DNA of 40,941 bases from Bacteroidales bacterium M3 (GTDB lineage Bacteria > Bacteroidota > Bacteroidia > Bacteroidales > Muribaculaceae), in contig LUJN01000009.1 in the NCBI GenBank assembly GCA_001689445.1, positions 1-40,941 on the forward strand, in the 5' to 3' direction. The notes below the pieces were generated by a model. It was given only the letters and a program-made list of their open reading frames with translations. It did no database searches and was not told where the DNA came from. Position numbers and translations under genes: made by a program. Positions 24,244 through 32,126 of this stretch are shown piece by piece. Every line of letters starts with the position of its first letter. The first letter of the stretch is position 1.

Positions 24244-24918
24244 ATGAAAGTAAAGATACACCGCGAAGGCACAAATATATTGATAATCCTGCTGCTCATG
24301 TTGATGGTCATCAACGTGCCGGCATGGCTTTTCATTCGTCCGCTCGCCATCCCTATCGTATTCCTCTCCATCTCGGCGGTGTTCTACCTGCTTGTGCTCA
24401 ACTTCTTCCGCTCCCCGCGCCGCCACTTCAAGGGCGACCCCGAGCGTGTCGTGGTGGCCTCGGCCGACGGCACTGTCGTGGCATGTGAGGAGACCTACGA
24501 GGGGGAGTATCTTCACAAGCGCGTCATGCAGGTGTCGATATTCATGTCGGTGTTCAACGTCCATGCCAATTGGTATCCCGTCGACGGAACCGTGCTCTAT
24601 AGCCGCCATCATGCCGGACGTTTCCTTGCCGCCTATCTGCCCAAGTCGAGCACCGAAAACGAGCGTTCCACTGTCGCTATACGCGCCCTCAACGGTCAGG
24701 ACATACTTATGCGCCAGATAGCGGGGGCTGTGGCCCGCCGCATCGTCACCTATGCCCGTCCGGGCGACCGGGCCTCCATCGAGGAGCATATGGGTTTTAT
24801 CAAATTTGGGTCGCGGGTCGACATATACCTTCCCCTTGACGCCGAGATTTTCGTCAAGATAGGCGACAAGACAGTTGGAGGCATCACGACCATAGCCCGA
24901 CTTGCCGCGCCAAAATAA
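24244..24918 (+). CDS. psd: Phosphatidylserine decarboxylase
   Basis: The ATG at 24244 gives a 224-residue protein beginning MKVKIHREGTNILI. An upstream in-frame ATG at 24199 lies inside the repeat element and would add residues of no family character. Two hydrophobic segments follow (LIILLLMLMVINVPAWLFI and IPIVFLSISAVFYLLVL). The core is FFRSPRRHF, IFMSVFNVHANWYPVDG and ERSTVAIRALNGQDILMRQIAG. The self-cleavage site is Gly-Ser in FIKFGSRVDIYLP, where the Ser becomes the pyruvoyl group. It makes phosphatidylethanolamine from phosphatidylserine at the inner membrane. pssA, encoding the preceding step, starts 27 bp downstream. Confidence 0.95.
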   Translation: MKVKIHREGTNILIILLLMLMVINVPAWLFIRPLAIPIVFLSISAVFYLLVLNFFRSPRRHFKGDPERVVVASADGTVVACEETYEGEYLHKRVMQVSIFMSVFNVHANWYPVDGTVLYSRHHAGRFLAAYLPKSSTENERSTVAIRALNGQDILMRQIAGAVARRIVTYARPGDRASIEEHMGFIKFGSRVDIYLPLDAEIFVKIGDKTVGGITTIARLAAPK

Positions 24919-24945
24919 TCACCAGTCCCCACAATTCTGCACGCC

Positions 24946-25653
24946 ATGTTCAAAGCCATCCGTTCCAATATCCCCAACGCCATCACATGCCTAAACCTGC
25001 TGTCGGGATGCTTGGCATGTATATTCTCATTTCAGGGAGGCGAGACATTCGGCTCGCTCCAGGCCTACGAGATGGTGTTCATCTTCATATGCGCCGCTGC
25101 GGTCTTTGACTTCTGCGACGGGGCGGCGGCACGCTTGCTCGGCGCATATTCACCGATGGGCAAGGAACTGGACTCGTTGAGCGACCTGGTTAGCTTCGGG
25201 CTTGCACCGGCATTGCTGATGTTCAACACCATCTCCTCCGCGCTCCCGTCTGACCGGTGGCTTTCCTACTGCTCCCTGCTCATAGCCGTAGCGGGGGCGT
25301 TGAGGCTTGCAAAGTTTAATGTCGATGACCGTCAGACCTCATCTTTTATCGGGCTTCCCATCCCTGCCAACGCACTGTTTTGGGTAGGGTATTGCGCCAT
25401 GCTCCACTCCACGGGGCTGTATCCCGTGTGGACGACCGCCATCATCATATTGGTCATGTCGGGTCTCATGGTGAGCGACCTGCCCATCTTCTCGCTAAAG
25501 TTCAAGAATTTTGGCCTGCGAGAGAACCTGTCACGCTACATCATCATAGCCGCCGCGATTGTGCTCATAGCCATATTCCGGCTCCCGGGCATAGCCCTCA
25601 CTATCGTGCTGTATGTGCTTATGGCCATATTCAAGGTCATGCGCGTGAAATAA
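24946..25653 (+). CDS. pssA: CDP-diacylglycerol-serine O-phosphatidyltransferase
   Basis: This 235-residue integral membrane enzyme carries the complete CDP-alcohol phosphatidyltransferase motif, with DGAAAR, then Gly and the two Asp of GKELDSLSD at the required spacing. About six to eight hydrophobic helices surround it. It makes phosphatidylserine from CDP-diacylglycerol and serine, the substrate of Psd encoded just upstream. It shares an operon with psd. Confidence 0.96.
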   Translation: MFKAIRSNIPNAITCLNLLSGCLACIFSFQGGETFGSLQAYEMVFIFICAAAVFDFCDGAAARLLGAYSPMGKELDSLSDLVSFGLAPALLMFNTISSALPSDRWLSYCSLLIAVAGALRLAKFNVDDRQTSSFIGLPIPANALFWVGYCAMLHSTGLYPVWTTAIIILVMSGLMVSDLPIFSLKFKNFGLRENLSRYIIIAAAIVLIAIFRLPGIALTIVLYVLMAIFKVMRVK

Positions 25654-25707
25654 TTCGGCATGAAATTTGTTAGATAATATGTCAGAGTTTATCAAACACC
25701 CTCTAAC

Positions 25708-26025
25708 ATGTCATTTCTAATAATCCTACTCATCATACTCGCAGTGATATTTTGGCCCGTGATACGTACGTTCTGGGCCATCAGCCGTGCCACGCGCCAG
25801 GCGCGCCGGGGCTTTGCCTCCGCACGTGAGGAGCAGCGCCGCCAACAGGAGCAGGCGTATGCCCGGCCTCAACGCAAGAAGATATTCCGCCGCGACGAGG
25901 GGGAATATGTCGACTACGAGGAAATCACCGTCACATCACGCACTACTGCCTCCGACACGGGCGACACCGTGTCATATGAGGTGGAGCAGCAGGTTGTCGA
26001 TGCCGAATGGGAGGATATAAAATAA
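25708..26025 (+). CDS. DUF4834 family small membrane protein
   Basis: This 105-residue protein has one N-terminal transmembrane helix (FLIILLIILAVIFWPVI). A basic, Gln/Arg-rich segment follows (RQARRGFASAREEQRRQQEQ), then an acidic tail (DEGEYVDYEEI). This is the pattern of the Bacteroidota family DUF4834, whose function is unknown. It lies 54 bp after pssA and 19 bp before the DUF2461 gene, probably in the same transcript. Confidence 0.8.
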   Translation: MSFLIILLIILAVIFWPVIRTFWAISRATRQARRGFASAREEQRRQQEQAYARPQRKKIFRRDEGEYVDYEEITVTSRTTASDTGDTVSYEVEQQVVDAEWEDIK

Positions 26026-26044
26026 CACAAACTACCGATACGCT

Positions 26045-26713
26045 ATGGGTGCCGAATATATTCCCGACCTTTACCGGTTTCTCGACGAGCTTTCACTAAA
26101 CAACAACCGCGAGTGGTTTCAGGCCAACAAGGAGCGGTATGACGTGCTGCGCGAGCTGTGGCTCGCCGACCTCGACCGCATGATAGCGGCCATGGGTGAA
26201 TGGGAGCCGGCTTTGCGCCATGTGACGGCACGCGATTGCGCCTACCGCATATACCGCGACACCCGCTTTTCGCTCGACAAGACCCCCTACAAGACCTATT
26301 TTTCGGCATTGATCAGTCCCACCGGCCGCAAGTGTGACCGCGCCTGCTTCTATCTCCATATGGGGCAGGATGAGTCGGGGCTGTATGGAGGCATATGGCA
26401 TCCCACGTCGCCGCAACTACGCAAGTTGCGTCAGGCCATCGTCGATAATATCGAGGAGTTTGAGGAGATTGTCTCCGACCCCGAGATGCTGCGCTACTTC
26501 CCCGGATGGTGGGGCGAGCGGCTCAAGACGATACCAAAGGGGTGGGGCCGCGACCATCCGCAGGCCGAATTGCTGCGGCTGAAGGAGTATGGCCGCCTGT
26601 GCGATGTCAACTGGCGTTTCTTTGCCACCGGCAACTGGCCGGAGAAGGCTGCCGGCCGTATGCGCCTGCTGAAGCCCCTCAACGACTTTCTCAATTACTC
26701 GCTCGACGAGTGA
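26045..26713 (+). CDS. DUF2461 family protein
   Basis: This 222-residue cytoplasmic protein begins YIPDLYRFLDELSLNNNREWFQANKERY, the conserved opening of DUF2461. Other family blocks are RIYRDTRFSLDKTPYKTYFSA, GLYGGIWHPTSPQLRKLRQAI and WGRDHPQAELLRLKEY. Family length is about 220 residues, so it is complete. No biochemical role is established. Confidence 0.9.
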   Translation: MGAEYIPDLYRFLDELSLNNNREWFQANKERYDVLRELWLADLDRMIAAMGEWEPALRHVTARDCAYRIYRDTRFSLDKTPYKTYFSALISPTGRKCDRACFYLHMGQDESGLYGGIWHPTSPQLRKLRQAIVDNIEEFEEIVSDPEMLRYFPGWWGERLKTIPKGWGRDHPQAELLRLKEYGRLCDVNWRFFATGNWPEKAAGRMRLLKPLNDFLNYSLDE

Positions 26714-26756
26714 TTGATGCGGTATCGCGAGAGTTTTTAGGATATTGGTATTGGGA

Positions 26757-26780
26757 AACCGAATATTCTTTGTATATTTG
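26757..26780 (+). promoter_or_regulatory. Predicted promoter of the secreted nuclease/phosphatase gene
   Basis: A perfect -7 box, TATATTTG, lies at 26773-26780, with a partial -33 match (ATTG) about 20 bp upstream. It stands 56 bp before the ATG at 26837. Confidence 0.45.
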
Positions 26781-26836
26781 ACAAGTGTCTTGTACACTCA
26801 TTGCTACGTTCAACCTAAAAACTCTATACCACGTTT

Positions 26837-27901
26837 ATGAGACGCTTGATAATCGCAATCTTGGCCGTAATGGCGATGGCCGGCGGCATCTCCGCACAGA
26901 ATGACAGCCGCCCGACCGGGCGCAAGATGAGGGTCACCGGGGTGGCGTTCTATAACCTCGAAAACCTCTTTGACACAATCAATAACAACGGCAAGTATGA
27001 CCTTGAATTCTCGCCTGCCGGGGCTCGGCAGTGGGACGGCCGCAAGTATTGGCTGAAAATCAACAATCTTGCCCGCACCATCTCGGAGATGAAGACACGT
27101 CACACACCGCTCGGGCCTGCCATAATCGGCGTGTCGGAGATTGAAAACCGCGGTGTGCTGATGGACCTTGTCAAGGCTGACGCCATAAAGGACTGGGACC
27201 TTAAGGTCGTGCACCATGATTCCCCCGACCGTCGTGGGGTGGACGTGGGGCTGCTCTACAATCCCAAGCTGTTCAAGGTGCTTGGCGTGAGCAACCACAC
27301 CCTGCGCATCGCCGATCAGCCTGATTTCCGTACCCGTGACCAGATGTGTGTCCTTGGTCTGCTCGGCGGCCAGAAAGTCGCTGTAATTGTCAACCACTGG
27401 CCGTCGCGTCTCGGAGGCGCCGAGCGGTCGAGCTACCTGCGCGAGGCCGCTGCGTCACTGAGCAAGGAAATTGCCGACTCGCTGTGGCGCATAGACCCCA
27501 ATATTGGCGTCATCATAATGGGGGACCTCAACGATGACCCGTTCGACAAGTCGTGCGCCAAGGTGCTCGATGCCAAGAAGGAGAAGAAGGAGGTCGCCGC
27601 ACCCCACGGGTTCTACAATCCATTCTGGGGCATACTCGACAAGGGTATCGGCTCGCTCGCTTACAAGGGCGGATGGAATCTTTTCGACCAGATAATCATA
27701 TCCGGCAACCTGCTCGGCAATCCAGCCAATCCACGCGCGTTGAAATTCAGTGACGCCAAGGTGCTCAACTTCAACTTCCTGCGCGATACCGAGGGCAACC
27801 GTCGCGGCTACCCGCTGCGCACCTATTCAGCCGGCGCATTCCTCGGAGGCTACTCCGACCACTTCCCCACCGAAATCTTCTTCATCCAGGAAGTAAGATA
27901 G
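26837..27901 (+). CDS. Secreted endonuclease/exonuclease/phosphatase-family protein
   Basis: This 354-residue protein has a signal peptide (LIIAILAVMAMAGGISAQ). The EEP/DNase I-like fold is shown by FYNLENLFDT, the metal-binding Glu in GVSEIENRG, DRRGVDVGLLYNP, NHWPSRLGG, the Asp/Asn pair in IMGDLNDDP and the final SDHFPTEIFF. The substrate could be nucleic acid or a phosphoester; family members include DNases and inositol phosphatases. It has its own promoter and no clear operon partner. Proteins of this type are often encoded near DUF5689 lipoproteins in Bacteroidota, and two such genes lie 5 kb away, so a joint role is possible but not shown. Confidence 0.9.
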   Translation: MRRLIIAILAVMAMAGGISAQNDSRPTGRKMRVTGVAFYNLENLFDTINNNGKYDLEFSPAGARQWDGRKYWLKINNLARTISEMKTRHTPLGPAIIGVSEIENRGVLMDLVKADAIKDWDLKVVHHDSPDRRGVDVGLLYNPKLFKVLGVSNHTLRIADQPDFRTRDQMCVLGLLGGQKVAVIVNHWPSRLGGAERSSYLREAAASLSKEIADSLWRIDPNIGVIIMGDLNDDPFDKSCAKVLDAKKEKKEVAAPHGFYNPFWGILDKGIGSLAYKGGWNLFDQIIISGNLLGNPANPRALKFSDAKVLNFNFLRDTEGNRRGYPLRTYSAGAFLGGYSDHFPTEIFFIQEVR

Positions 27902-27909
27902 ATATGAAA

Positions 27910-27948
27910 CCCCATATTGTCTTGGCTATCGCCGTTGACAATATGGGG
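27910..27948. terminator. Hairpin after the EEP-family gene
   Basis: A perfect 12-bp stem, CCCCATATTGTC (27910-27921) with GACAATATGGGG (27937-27948), stands 8 bp after the stop codon with a 15-nt loop. There is no T-tract, so it may act as an mRNA 3'-end stabiliser rather than a classic terminator. Confidence 0.5.
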
Positions 27949-27961
27949 CTACATAGGTCGG

Positions 27962-28110
27962 GGGCGTTGCCGAACTTGCCAAGTCGTAGTGGCAAATGTA
28001 GGGTCGCGACCTGTCGCGACCGCGAATAGGCGGAGTGTCAATATCTCATCCGTGCGGTCGCGACAGGTCGCGACCCTACTTTGAGAGGAATCGGCAGTTC
28101 TGCAACACCC
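27962..28110. mobile_element. MITE-like element, copy 3, containing a REP/BIME pair
   Basis: This 149-bp segment starts GGGCGTTGCCGAACT (27962-27976) and ends AGTTCTGCAACACCC (28096-28110), imperfect inverted ends matching copies 1 and 2. The interior holds a GTAG-headed inverted pair at 27998-28079 whose palindromes equal those of copy 2, while the spacer text has drifted. It lies between the converging EEP and flavodiiron genes. Confidence 0.6.
27998..28079. repeat. REP/BIME-like inverted pair, GGTCGCGAC family, copy 2
   Basis: GTAG at 27998-28001 and CTAC at 28076-28079 bracket two perfect 9-bp-stem hairpins. The length is 82 bp, identical to the pair at 24116-24197. The loops and stems are unchanged between copies, unlike the sequence between them, which suggests the palindromes are the selected or recently mobile part. 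Confidence 0.7.
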
Positions 28111-28131
28111 TCGGAATGAGTGGTCTTCGTG

Positions 28132-29316
28132 TTATCCCTTGATGGCGGCGACGATGTTGGCCGCGAGGGTGTCGAGGGCAGGGATGTCGTCGCGCTTGAG
28201 GCGGCTCTTGATTGTCAGTCCAGGCTCGATGAGCGTGATGCCTTTCATCTCGGAGAGCATGGAGGCCATTATCTTGCCGGCGATTGGTGCCCATGAGCCG
28301 TTCTCGATGATTGCCGCACGGCGGTCGCGCCAGCCCTTTATCTGCAAGTGGTGCAGAAAACTGTGCATCGGTGGGAACACTCCCGCGTCATAGGTCGTTG
28401 CGGCGACGACGAGCGTGCCCATGCGGAATGCCTGCGCTACAGCCTCGGCCATGTCACAACGGCACAGGTCGATGGCCTCCACCTCCTTGATGCCCATCTC
28501 GCCGAGACGTTCCCCCAACAGGGCGGCACACTTTGCCGTACCCCCGTATACCGACGCATAGGCGATGAACACCCCGTCTGGACACTCGGGACGATAGCTG
28601 CTCCATGTGTCATAGAGGGCGACATGTCCGGCAATGTCAGTCAATACGGGGCCGTGCAGAGGGCATATCCGCTTTATGTCGAGGTTGGCGCCCTTTTTGA
28701 GCAGAGACTGCACCTGTGGGCCGTATTTGCCGCAAATGTTGATATAGTAGCGTCGTGCCTCATCTTTCCATCCCTCCGTGTCGGCCGGGTCGTCAAATTG
28801 GCCGAATGTGCCGAATGCGTCAGCCGAGAACAGCGTCTTGTCCTCCATGTCGTATACGGCTATCACTTCGGGCCAGTGTACCATGGGAGCCATGAGAAAC
28901 CGCAACGTGCGCCCTCCGAGGTCGAGGGTGTCTCCCTCCTTTACGGCTATAGTACGTCCGTCAAGTTTTATATCCTCAAAAAATTGCGTCAGCATCTGCA
29001 TGGTCTTGGCGCTCCCCACGATAGACAGCCCGGGGTATTCGGCCATTATGTCGGCTATCACTGCCGAATGGTCAGGCTCCATATGCTCCACTACGAGATA
29101 TTCGGGCGTGCGTCCTGCAAGTCCCTCGGCGAGGTTGGCTTTCCACTCATCGGCCATATGGTGGTCTACGGTGTCGATTATCGCCACTTTCTCACCCTCG
29201 ACGAGGTAGGAGTTGTAGGTAATGCCCCGTGGTACGGGATATTGGCTCTCAAAAAGGTCAATAGTGTTGTCTGTGACCCCTATGTACTTGATATTGGATG
29301 TAACCTTTTTTACCAT
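28132..29316 (-). CDS. A-type flavodiiron protein (FprA family)
   Basis: This 394-residue protein has an N-terminal metallo-beta-lactamase-like diiron domain with ligands in VEHMEPDHSA (H-x-E-x-D-H), MVHWPEV, SADAFGTFG and CPLHGP. A C-terminal flavodoxin domain begins near residue 250 (GVFIAYASVYGGTAKCAALL, LVVAATTYDAGVFP). There is no rubredoxin extension, as expected for class A. Such enzymes reduce oxygen to water or nitric oxide to nitrous oxide in anaerobes, with electrons from rubredoxin or an oxidoreductase. It follows the antiporter gene by 30 bp and is probably the last gene of the minus-strand operon. Confidence 0.93.
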   Translation of the reverse strand: MVKKVTSNIKYIGVTDNTIDLFESQYPVPRGITYNSYLVEGEKVAIIDTVDHHMADEWKANLAEGLAGRTPEYLVVEHMEPDHSAVIADIMAEYPGLSIVGSAKTMQMLTQFFEDIKLDGRTIAVKEGDTLDLGGRTLRFLMAPMVHWPEVIAVYDMEDKTLFSADAFGTFGQFDDPADTEGWKDEARRYYINICGKYGPQVQSLLKKGANLDIKRICPLHGPVLTDIAGHVALYDTWSSYRPECPDGVFIAYASVYGGTAKCAALLGERLGEMGIKEVEAIDLCRCDMAEAVAQAFRMGTLVVAATTYDAGVFPPMHSFLHHLQIKGWRDRRAAIIENGSWAPIAGKIMASMLSEMKGITLIEPGLTIKSRLKRDDIPALDTLAANIVAAIKG

Positions 29317-29346
29317 TTTTATTTTCAGATTATAGGCTTATACATT

Positions 29347-30834
29347 TTATCTTGCATTTCTCGCCACCAGCTCCTTGAGCGATTTCTCCTCCTCGGCGAT
29401 GACGAGCAGCGTGTCGCCAAGGTAGAGGCGCGTGTTGCCTGTAGGGACGAGATACTTGCCGTCGCGCTTCACGAGTATCACCAGTGTGTCGGGAGGCAGC
29501 TGTATCTCCTTGAGCGCGTTGCCGTCGACAAGCAGGGTCGCCGTGACCGGCATTTCCTGCATCGCCGCCGATATCTCGTCGGGGAGGTCTACATTGAACT
29601 CCTTCTCGCGGTAGGGGGCTTTAAGTCCGAGCCACACGGCCATGGAGTTGACCGTAGTGCCCTGCACGATAAGCGACAGGATGGTGATGAAGAACACGAG
29701 GTTGAACATGAATCGCGCGTGCTCCACCTGCGGCGACATCAGGGCATAGGTGGCAAATATGATGGGCACGGCACCGCGCAGTCCCACCCACGACACATAG
29801 AGCCGGGCCTTGAGCGTGAACCGCTTGAAAGGCAGCAGGGATGCGAATACCGCGACAGGACGCGCCACCACTATCATGAACACTCCGAGCAGGCATCCCG
29901 GGAGGATGATGTGGAGCAGTTCGCGCGGATTGACAAGCAGTCCAAGCGAGAGGAACATGATGATCTGCACAAGCCACGTGAAGCCGCCAAAAAAGGTGGT
30001 GATGGTGCGTTTGAGCGCCAGTTTGCAGTTGCCCACGACGAGGCCGGCGATGTAAACCGCGAGATAGCTGTTTCCTCCCACGAGGTCGGTGAGGGTGAAG
30101 GCGAAAAAGACGCAGGCTATCACCATCACGGGGTATAGGAACTCGTTTGACGCCCTCATGCGGTTGACGACCCACACCGAGGCATAGCCTATGGCCACGC
30201 CCCCTATGGCTCCGAGAGAGAGCTGCTTGACGAGCATCAATGCCGATTGCGCCCATATGGCCGACGTTATCTCGCCGCCGTTCTCGATGATGCCTATGAG
30301 GAGTATCACGAGCAAGTAGGCCATCGGGTCGTTGGAACCGCTTTCAAGCTCCAGGGTCGGCTTCAGGTGTTGTTTGAGTCCTGTGCGGGAGGTGTTGAGG
30401 ATTGAGAATACCGATGCCGAGTCGGTCGATGACATGATGGCCGCCAGCAGCATCGACTCCGCCCACCCGAAACTGTAGTCGGGCAGCAACAGGCGCATGA
30501 GGTAGTAGATGAATGTCCCCGTGACTGCCGTGGTGATGAGCACACCGACTGTGGCAAGCACGATGCCGGGAGCGAGCACGGGACGTATGTCGCGGAATTT
30601 GGTGTCGACTCCACCCGAAAAGAGGATGACACTCAACGATATCATGCCGATAAACTGGGCCGCTGCCGCGCTGTCAAACTGTAGGCCGAAGCCGTCGGTG
30701 CCCGCGAGCATCCCGACACCGAGAAACAGCAACAGGGCAGGCATCCCGAAGCGGTTGCCCGCCTTGCCTACGAGGACACTTATAAACAGCAGTGCGGCCA
30801 CTGCGAGCATTATGTTGTCGGCTGTAATCTCCAT
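29347..30834 (-). CDS. Potassium/proton antiporter, CPA1/NhaP2 (CvrA) type
   Basis: This 495-residue protein has about 12 transmembrane segments in residues 1-385, typical of CPA1 exchangers. The conserved core includes SSTDSASVFSIL and LELESGSNDPMAYLL, where the acidic residues carry the transport site. A soluble C-terminal part (about 400-495) looks like an RCK-C/TrkA-C domain (LKEIQLPPDTLVILVKRDGKYLVPTG). This matches NhaP2/CvrA-type proteins, which expel K+ or Na+ in exchange for protons. It starts 9 bp after folA, so it is in the same transcript. Confidence 0.9.
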   Translation of the reverse strand: MEITADNIMLAVAALLFISVLVGKAGNRFGMPALLLFLGVGMLAGTDGFGLQFDSAAAAQFIGMISLSVILFSGGVDTKFRDIRPVLAPGIVLATVGVLITTAVTGTFIYYLMRLLLPDYSFGWAESMLLAAIMSSTDSASVFSILNTSRTGLKQHLKPTLELESGSNDPMAYLLVILLIGIIENGGEITSAIWAQSALMLVKQLSLGAIGGVAIGYASVWVVNRMRASNEFLYPVMVIACVFFAFTLTDLVGGNSYLAVYIAGLVVGNCKLALKRTITTFFGGFTWLVQIIMFLSLGLLVNPRELLHIILPGCLLGVFMIVVARPVAVFASLLPFKRFTLKARLYVSWVGLRGAVPIIFATYALMSPQVEHARFMFNLVFFITILSLIVQGTTVNSMAVWLGLKAPYREKEFNVDLPDEISAAMQEMPVTATLLVDGNALKEIQLPPDTLVILVKRDGKYLVPTGNTRLYLGDTLLVIAEEEKSLKELVARNAR

Positions 30835-30843
30835 GTCGGCTGT

Positions 30844-31335
30844 CTATTGTCGGTTGTATGCAACAAATCGGTATCTCACTCCCGAGCGCGGATCGGTCAT
30901 CGGCTCGGAACGGTCGCTTACCCTCCATTCTTCTGCCGGGATAGGCGGGAAAAAGGTGTCGGCGTCAGCAACCCGGGCGTCAATTTCGGTCACAAGTAGG
31001 CGGTCGACCATGGGCATGGCCTCGCGGTATATCTCGCCGCCGCCGATGATGAACACCTCATCCTCCCCGGCTGTCATCTGCAATGCCTCGTCGAGCGATG
31101 CGGCGGTCTCCGCGCCGTCATGGCTGTAGGCCGCGTTGCGGGTCACCACGATGTTGCGCCGGCCCGGGAGCGGGCCGTTTGGGAACGACTCGAATGTCTT
31201 GCGCCCCATAATCACGGGATGGCCGAGGGTTATGGCCTTGAAACGCCGCAGGTCGTCGCTGATATGGAACAGCAGGTCACCCCGCCGCCCTATGGCCTCG
31301 TCAGCCGCCACGGCTACTATGATGGAGAGTCTCAT
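30844..31335 (-). CDS. folA: Dihydrofolate reductase
   Basis: This 163-residue enzyme reduces dihydrofolate to tetrahydrofolate. Family features are LSIIVAVAADEAIGRRGDLLF, the substrate Asp in HISDDLRRFK, NADPH-binding VIMGRKTFESF and LPGRRNIVVTRN, and VFIIGGGEIYREAM. The Trp usually found before the His in the LPWHLP block is Phe here (LLFHIS), a mild departure. The start overlaps the thyA stop by 4 bp (ATGA), coupling the two steps of the folate cycle. Confidence 0.96.
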   Translation of the reverse strand: MRLSIIVAVAADEAIGRRGDLLFHISDDLRRFKAITLGHPVIMGRKTFESFPNGPLPGRRNIVVTRNAAYSHDGAETAASLDEALQMTAGEDEVFIIGGGEIYREAMPMVDRLLVTEIDARVADADTFFPPIPAEEWRVSDRSEPMTDPRSGVRYRFVAYNRQ

Positions 31336-32126
31336 ACGGCTACGGTGGCTTTTATGTGGGGATGCGGGTTGTACTCTTCAAGACGGAAGTCGTCATAGGT
31401 GAAGCCGAAAATATCTTTCACGTCGGGGTTTATCACCATGCGCGGCAATGCCCGTGGTTCGCGCGACAGCTGCTCGTCAACCTGGGCAAAATGGTTGGTG
31501 TAGATGTGCGCGTCGCCGAGGGTGTGGATAAACTCGCCGGGCTCAAGTCCCGTCACCTGCGCCACCATCATGAGCAGCAGCGCGTAGGAGGCGATGTTGA
31601 ACGGTACGCCGAGAAATATGTCGGCACTGCGCTGGTAGAGTTGCAGGCTCAGGCGCCCGTCGGCCACGTAAAACTGGAAAAATGCGTGGCAGGGCGGCAG
31701 CTTCATCTCGGGTAGGGCGGCGACATTCCACGCGCTGACGATGATGCGCCGCGAGTCGGGATTGTGCTTTATCGTTTCGACAGCCTCGGCTATCTGGTCG
31801 ATGAAACCGCCGTTGTAGTCGGGCCACGACCGCCACTGGTATCCGTAGATAGGCCCGAGGTCGCCGTTTTCGTCGGCCCACTCGTTCCATATCCTTACGC
31901 CGTTCTCCTGAAGGTAGCGCACGTTAGTGTCCCCTTTGAGAAACCACAGCAACTCGTGGATGATTGACTTGAGGTGGAGTTTCTTGGTCGTGAGCAGCGG
32001 AAATCCATCCGACAGGTCAAAGCGCATCTGGTAGCCAAACACGCTACGCGTGCCTGTGCCGGTGCGGTCGCCCTTGTAGGTGCCGTTCTCCTTGACATGT
32101 CTCAGCAGGTCGAGATATTGTTTCAT
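31332..32126 (-). CDS. thyA: Thymidylate synthase
   Basis: This 264-residue enzyme has normal length. It makes dTMP from dUMP using methylenetetrahydrofolate. The nucleophilic Cys is in PPCHAFFQFYV, the phosphate-binding Arg residues in YQRSADIFLGVPFNIASYA, and the folate region in HTLGDAHIYTNH. It ends with HPHIKATVAV. The ATG directly follows the stop codon of the 4Fe-4S gene with no gap, and folA overlaps its end. Confidence 0.98.
   Translation of the reverse strand: MKQYLDLLRHVKENGTYKGDRTGTGTRSVFGYQMRFDLSDGFPLLTTKKLHLKSIIHELLWFLKGDTNVRYLQENGVRIWNEWADENGDLGPIYGYQWRSWPDYNGGFIDQIAEAVETIKHNPDSRRIIVSAWNVAALPEMKLPPCHAFFQFYVADGRLSLQLYQRSADIFLGVPFNIASYALLLMMVAQVTGLEPGEFIHTLGDAHIYTNHFAQVDEQLSREPRALPRMVINPDVKDIFGFTYDDFRLEEYNPHPHIKATVAV

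Noticed and set aside
24031..24789. 252-codon minus-strand open frame over psd
   Set aside because: It is antisense to a complete psd with its self-cleavage motif, and part of it is translated repeat DNA.
24116..28079. CRISPR array
   Set aside because: The palindromes occur as isolated inverted pairs kilobases apart. There are no regular spacers and no cas genes.
28348..30138. Long 596-codon plus-strand open frame
   Set aside because: It lies antisense to the flavodiiron and antiporter genes, which have complete catalytic motifs. Its translation is His/Glu/Arg-rich with no domain, as expected for a shadow frame in GC-rich DNA.
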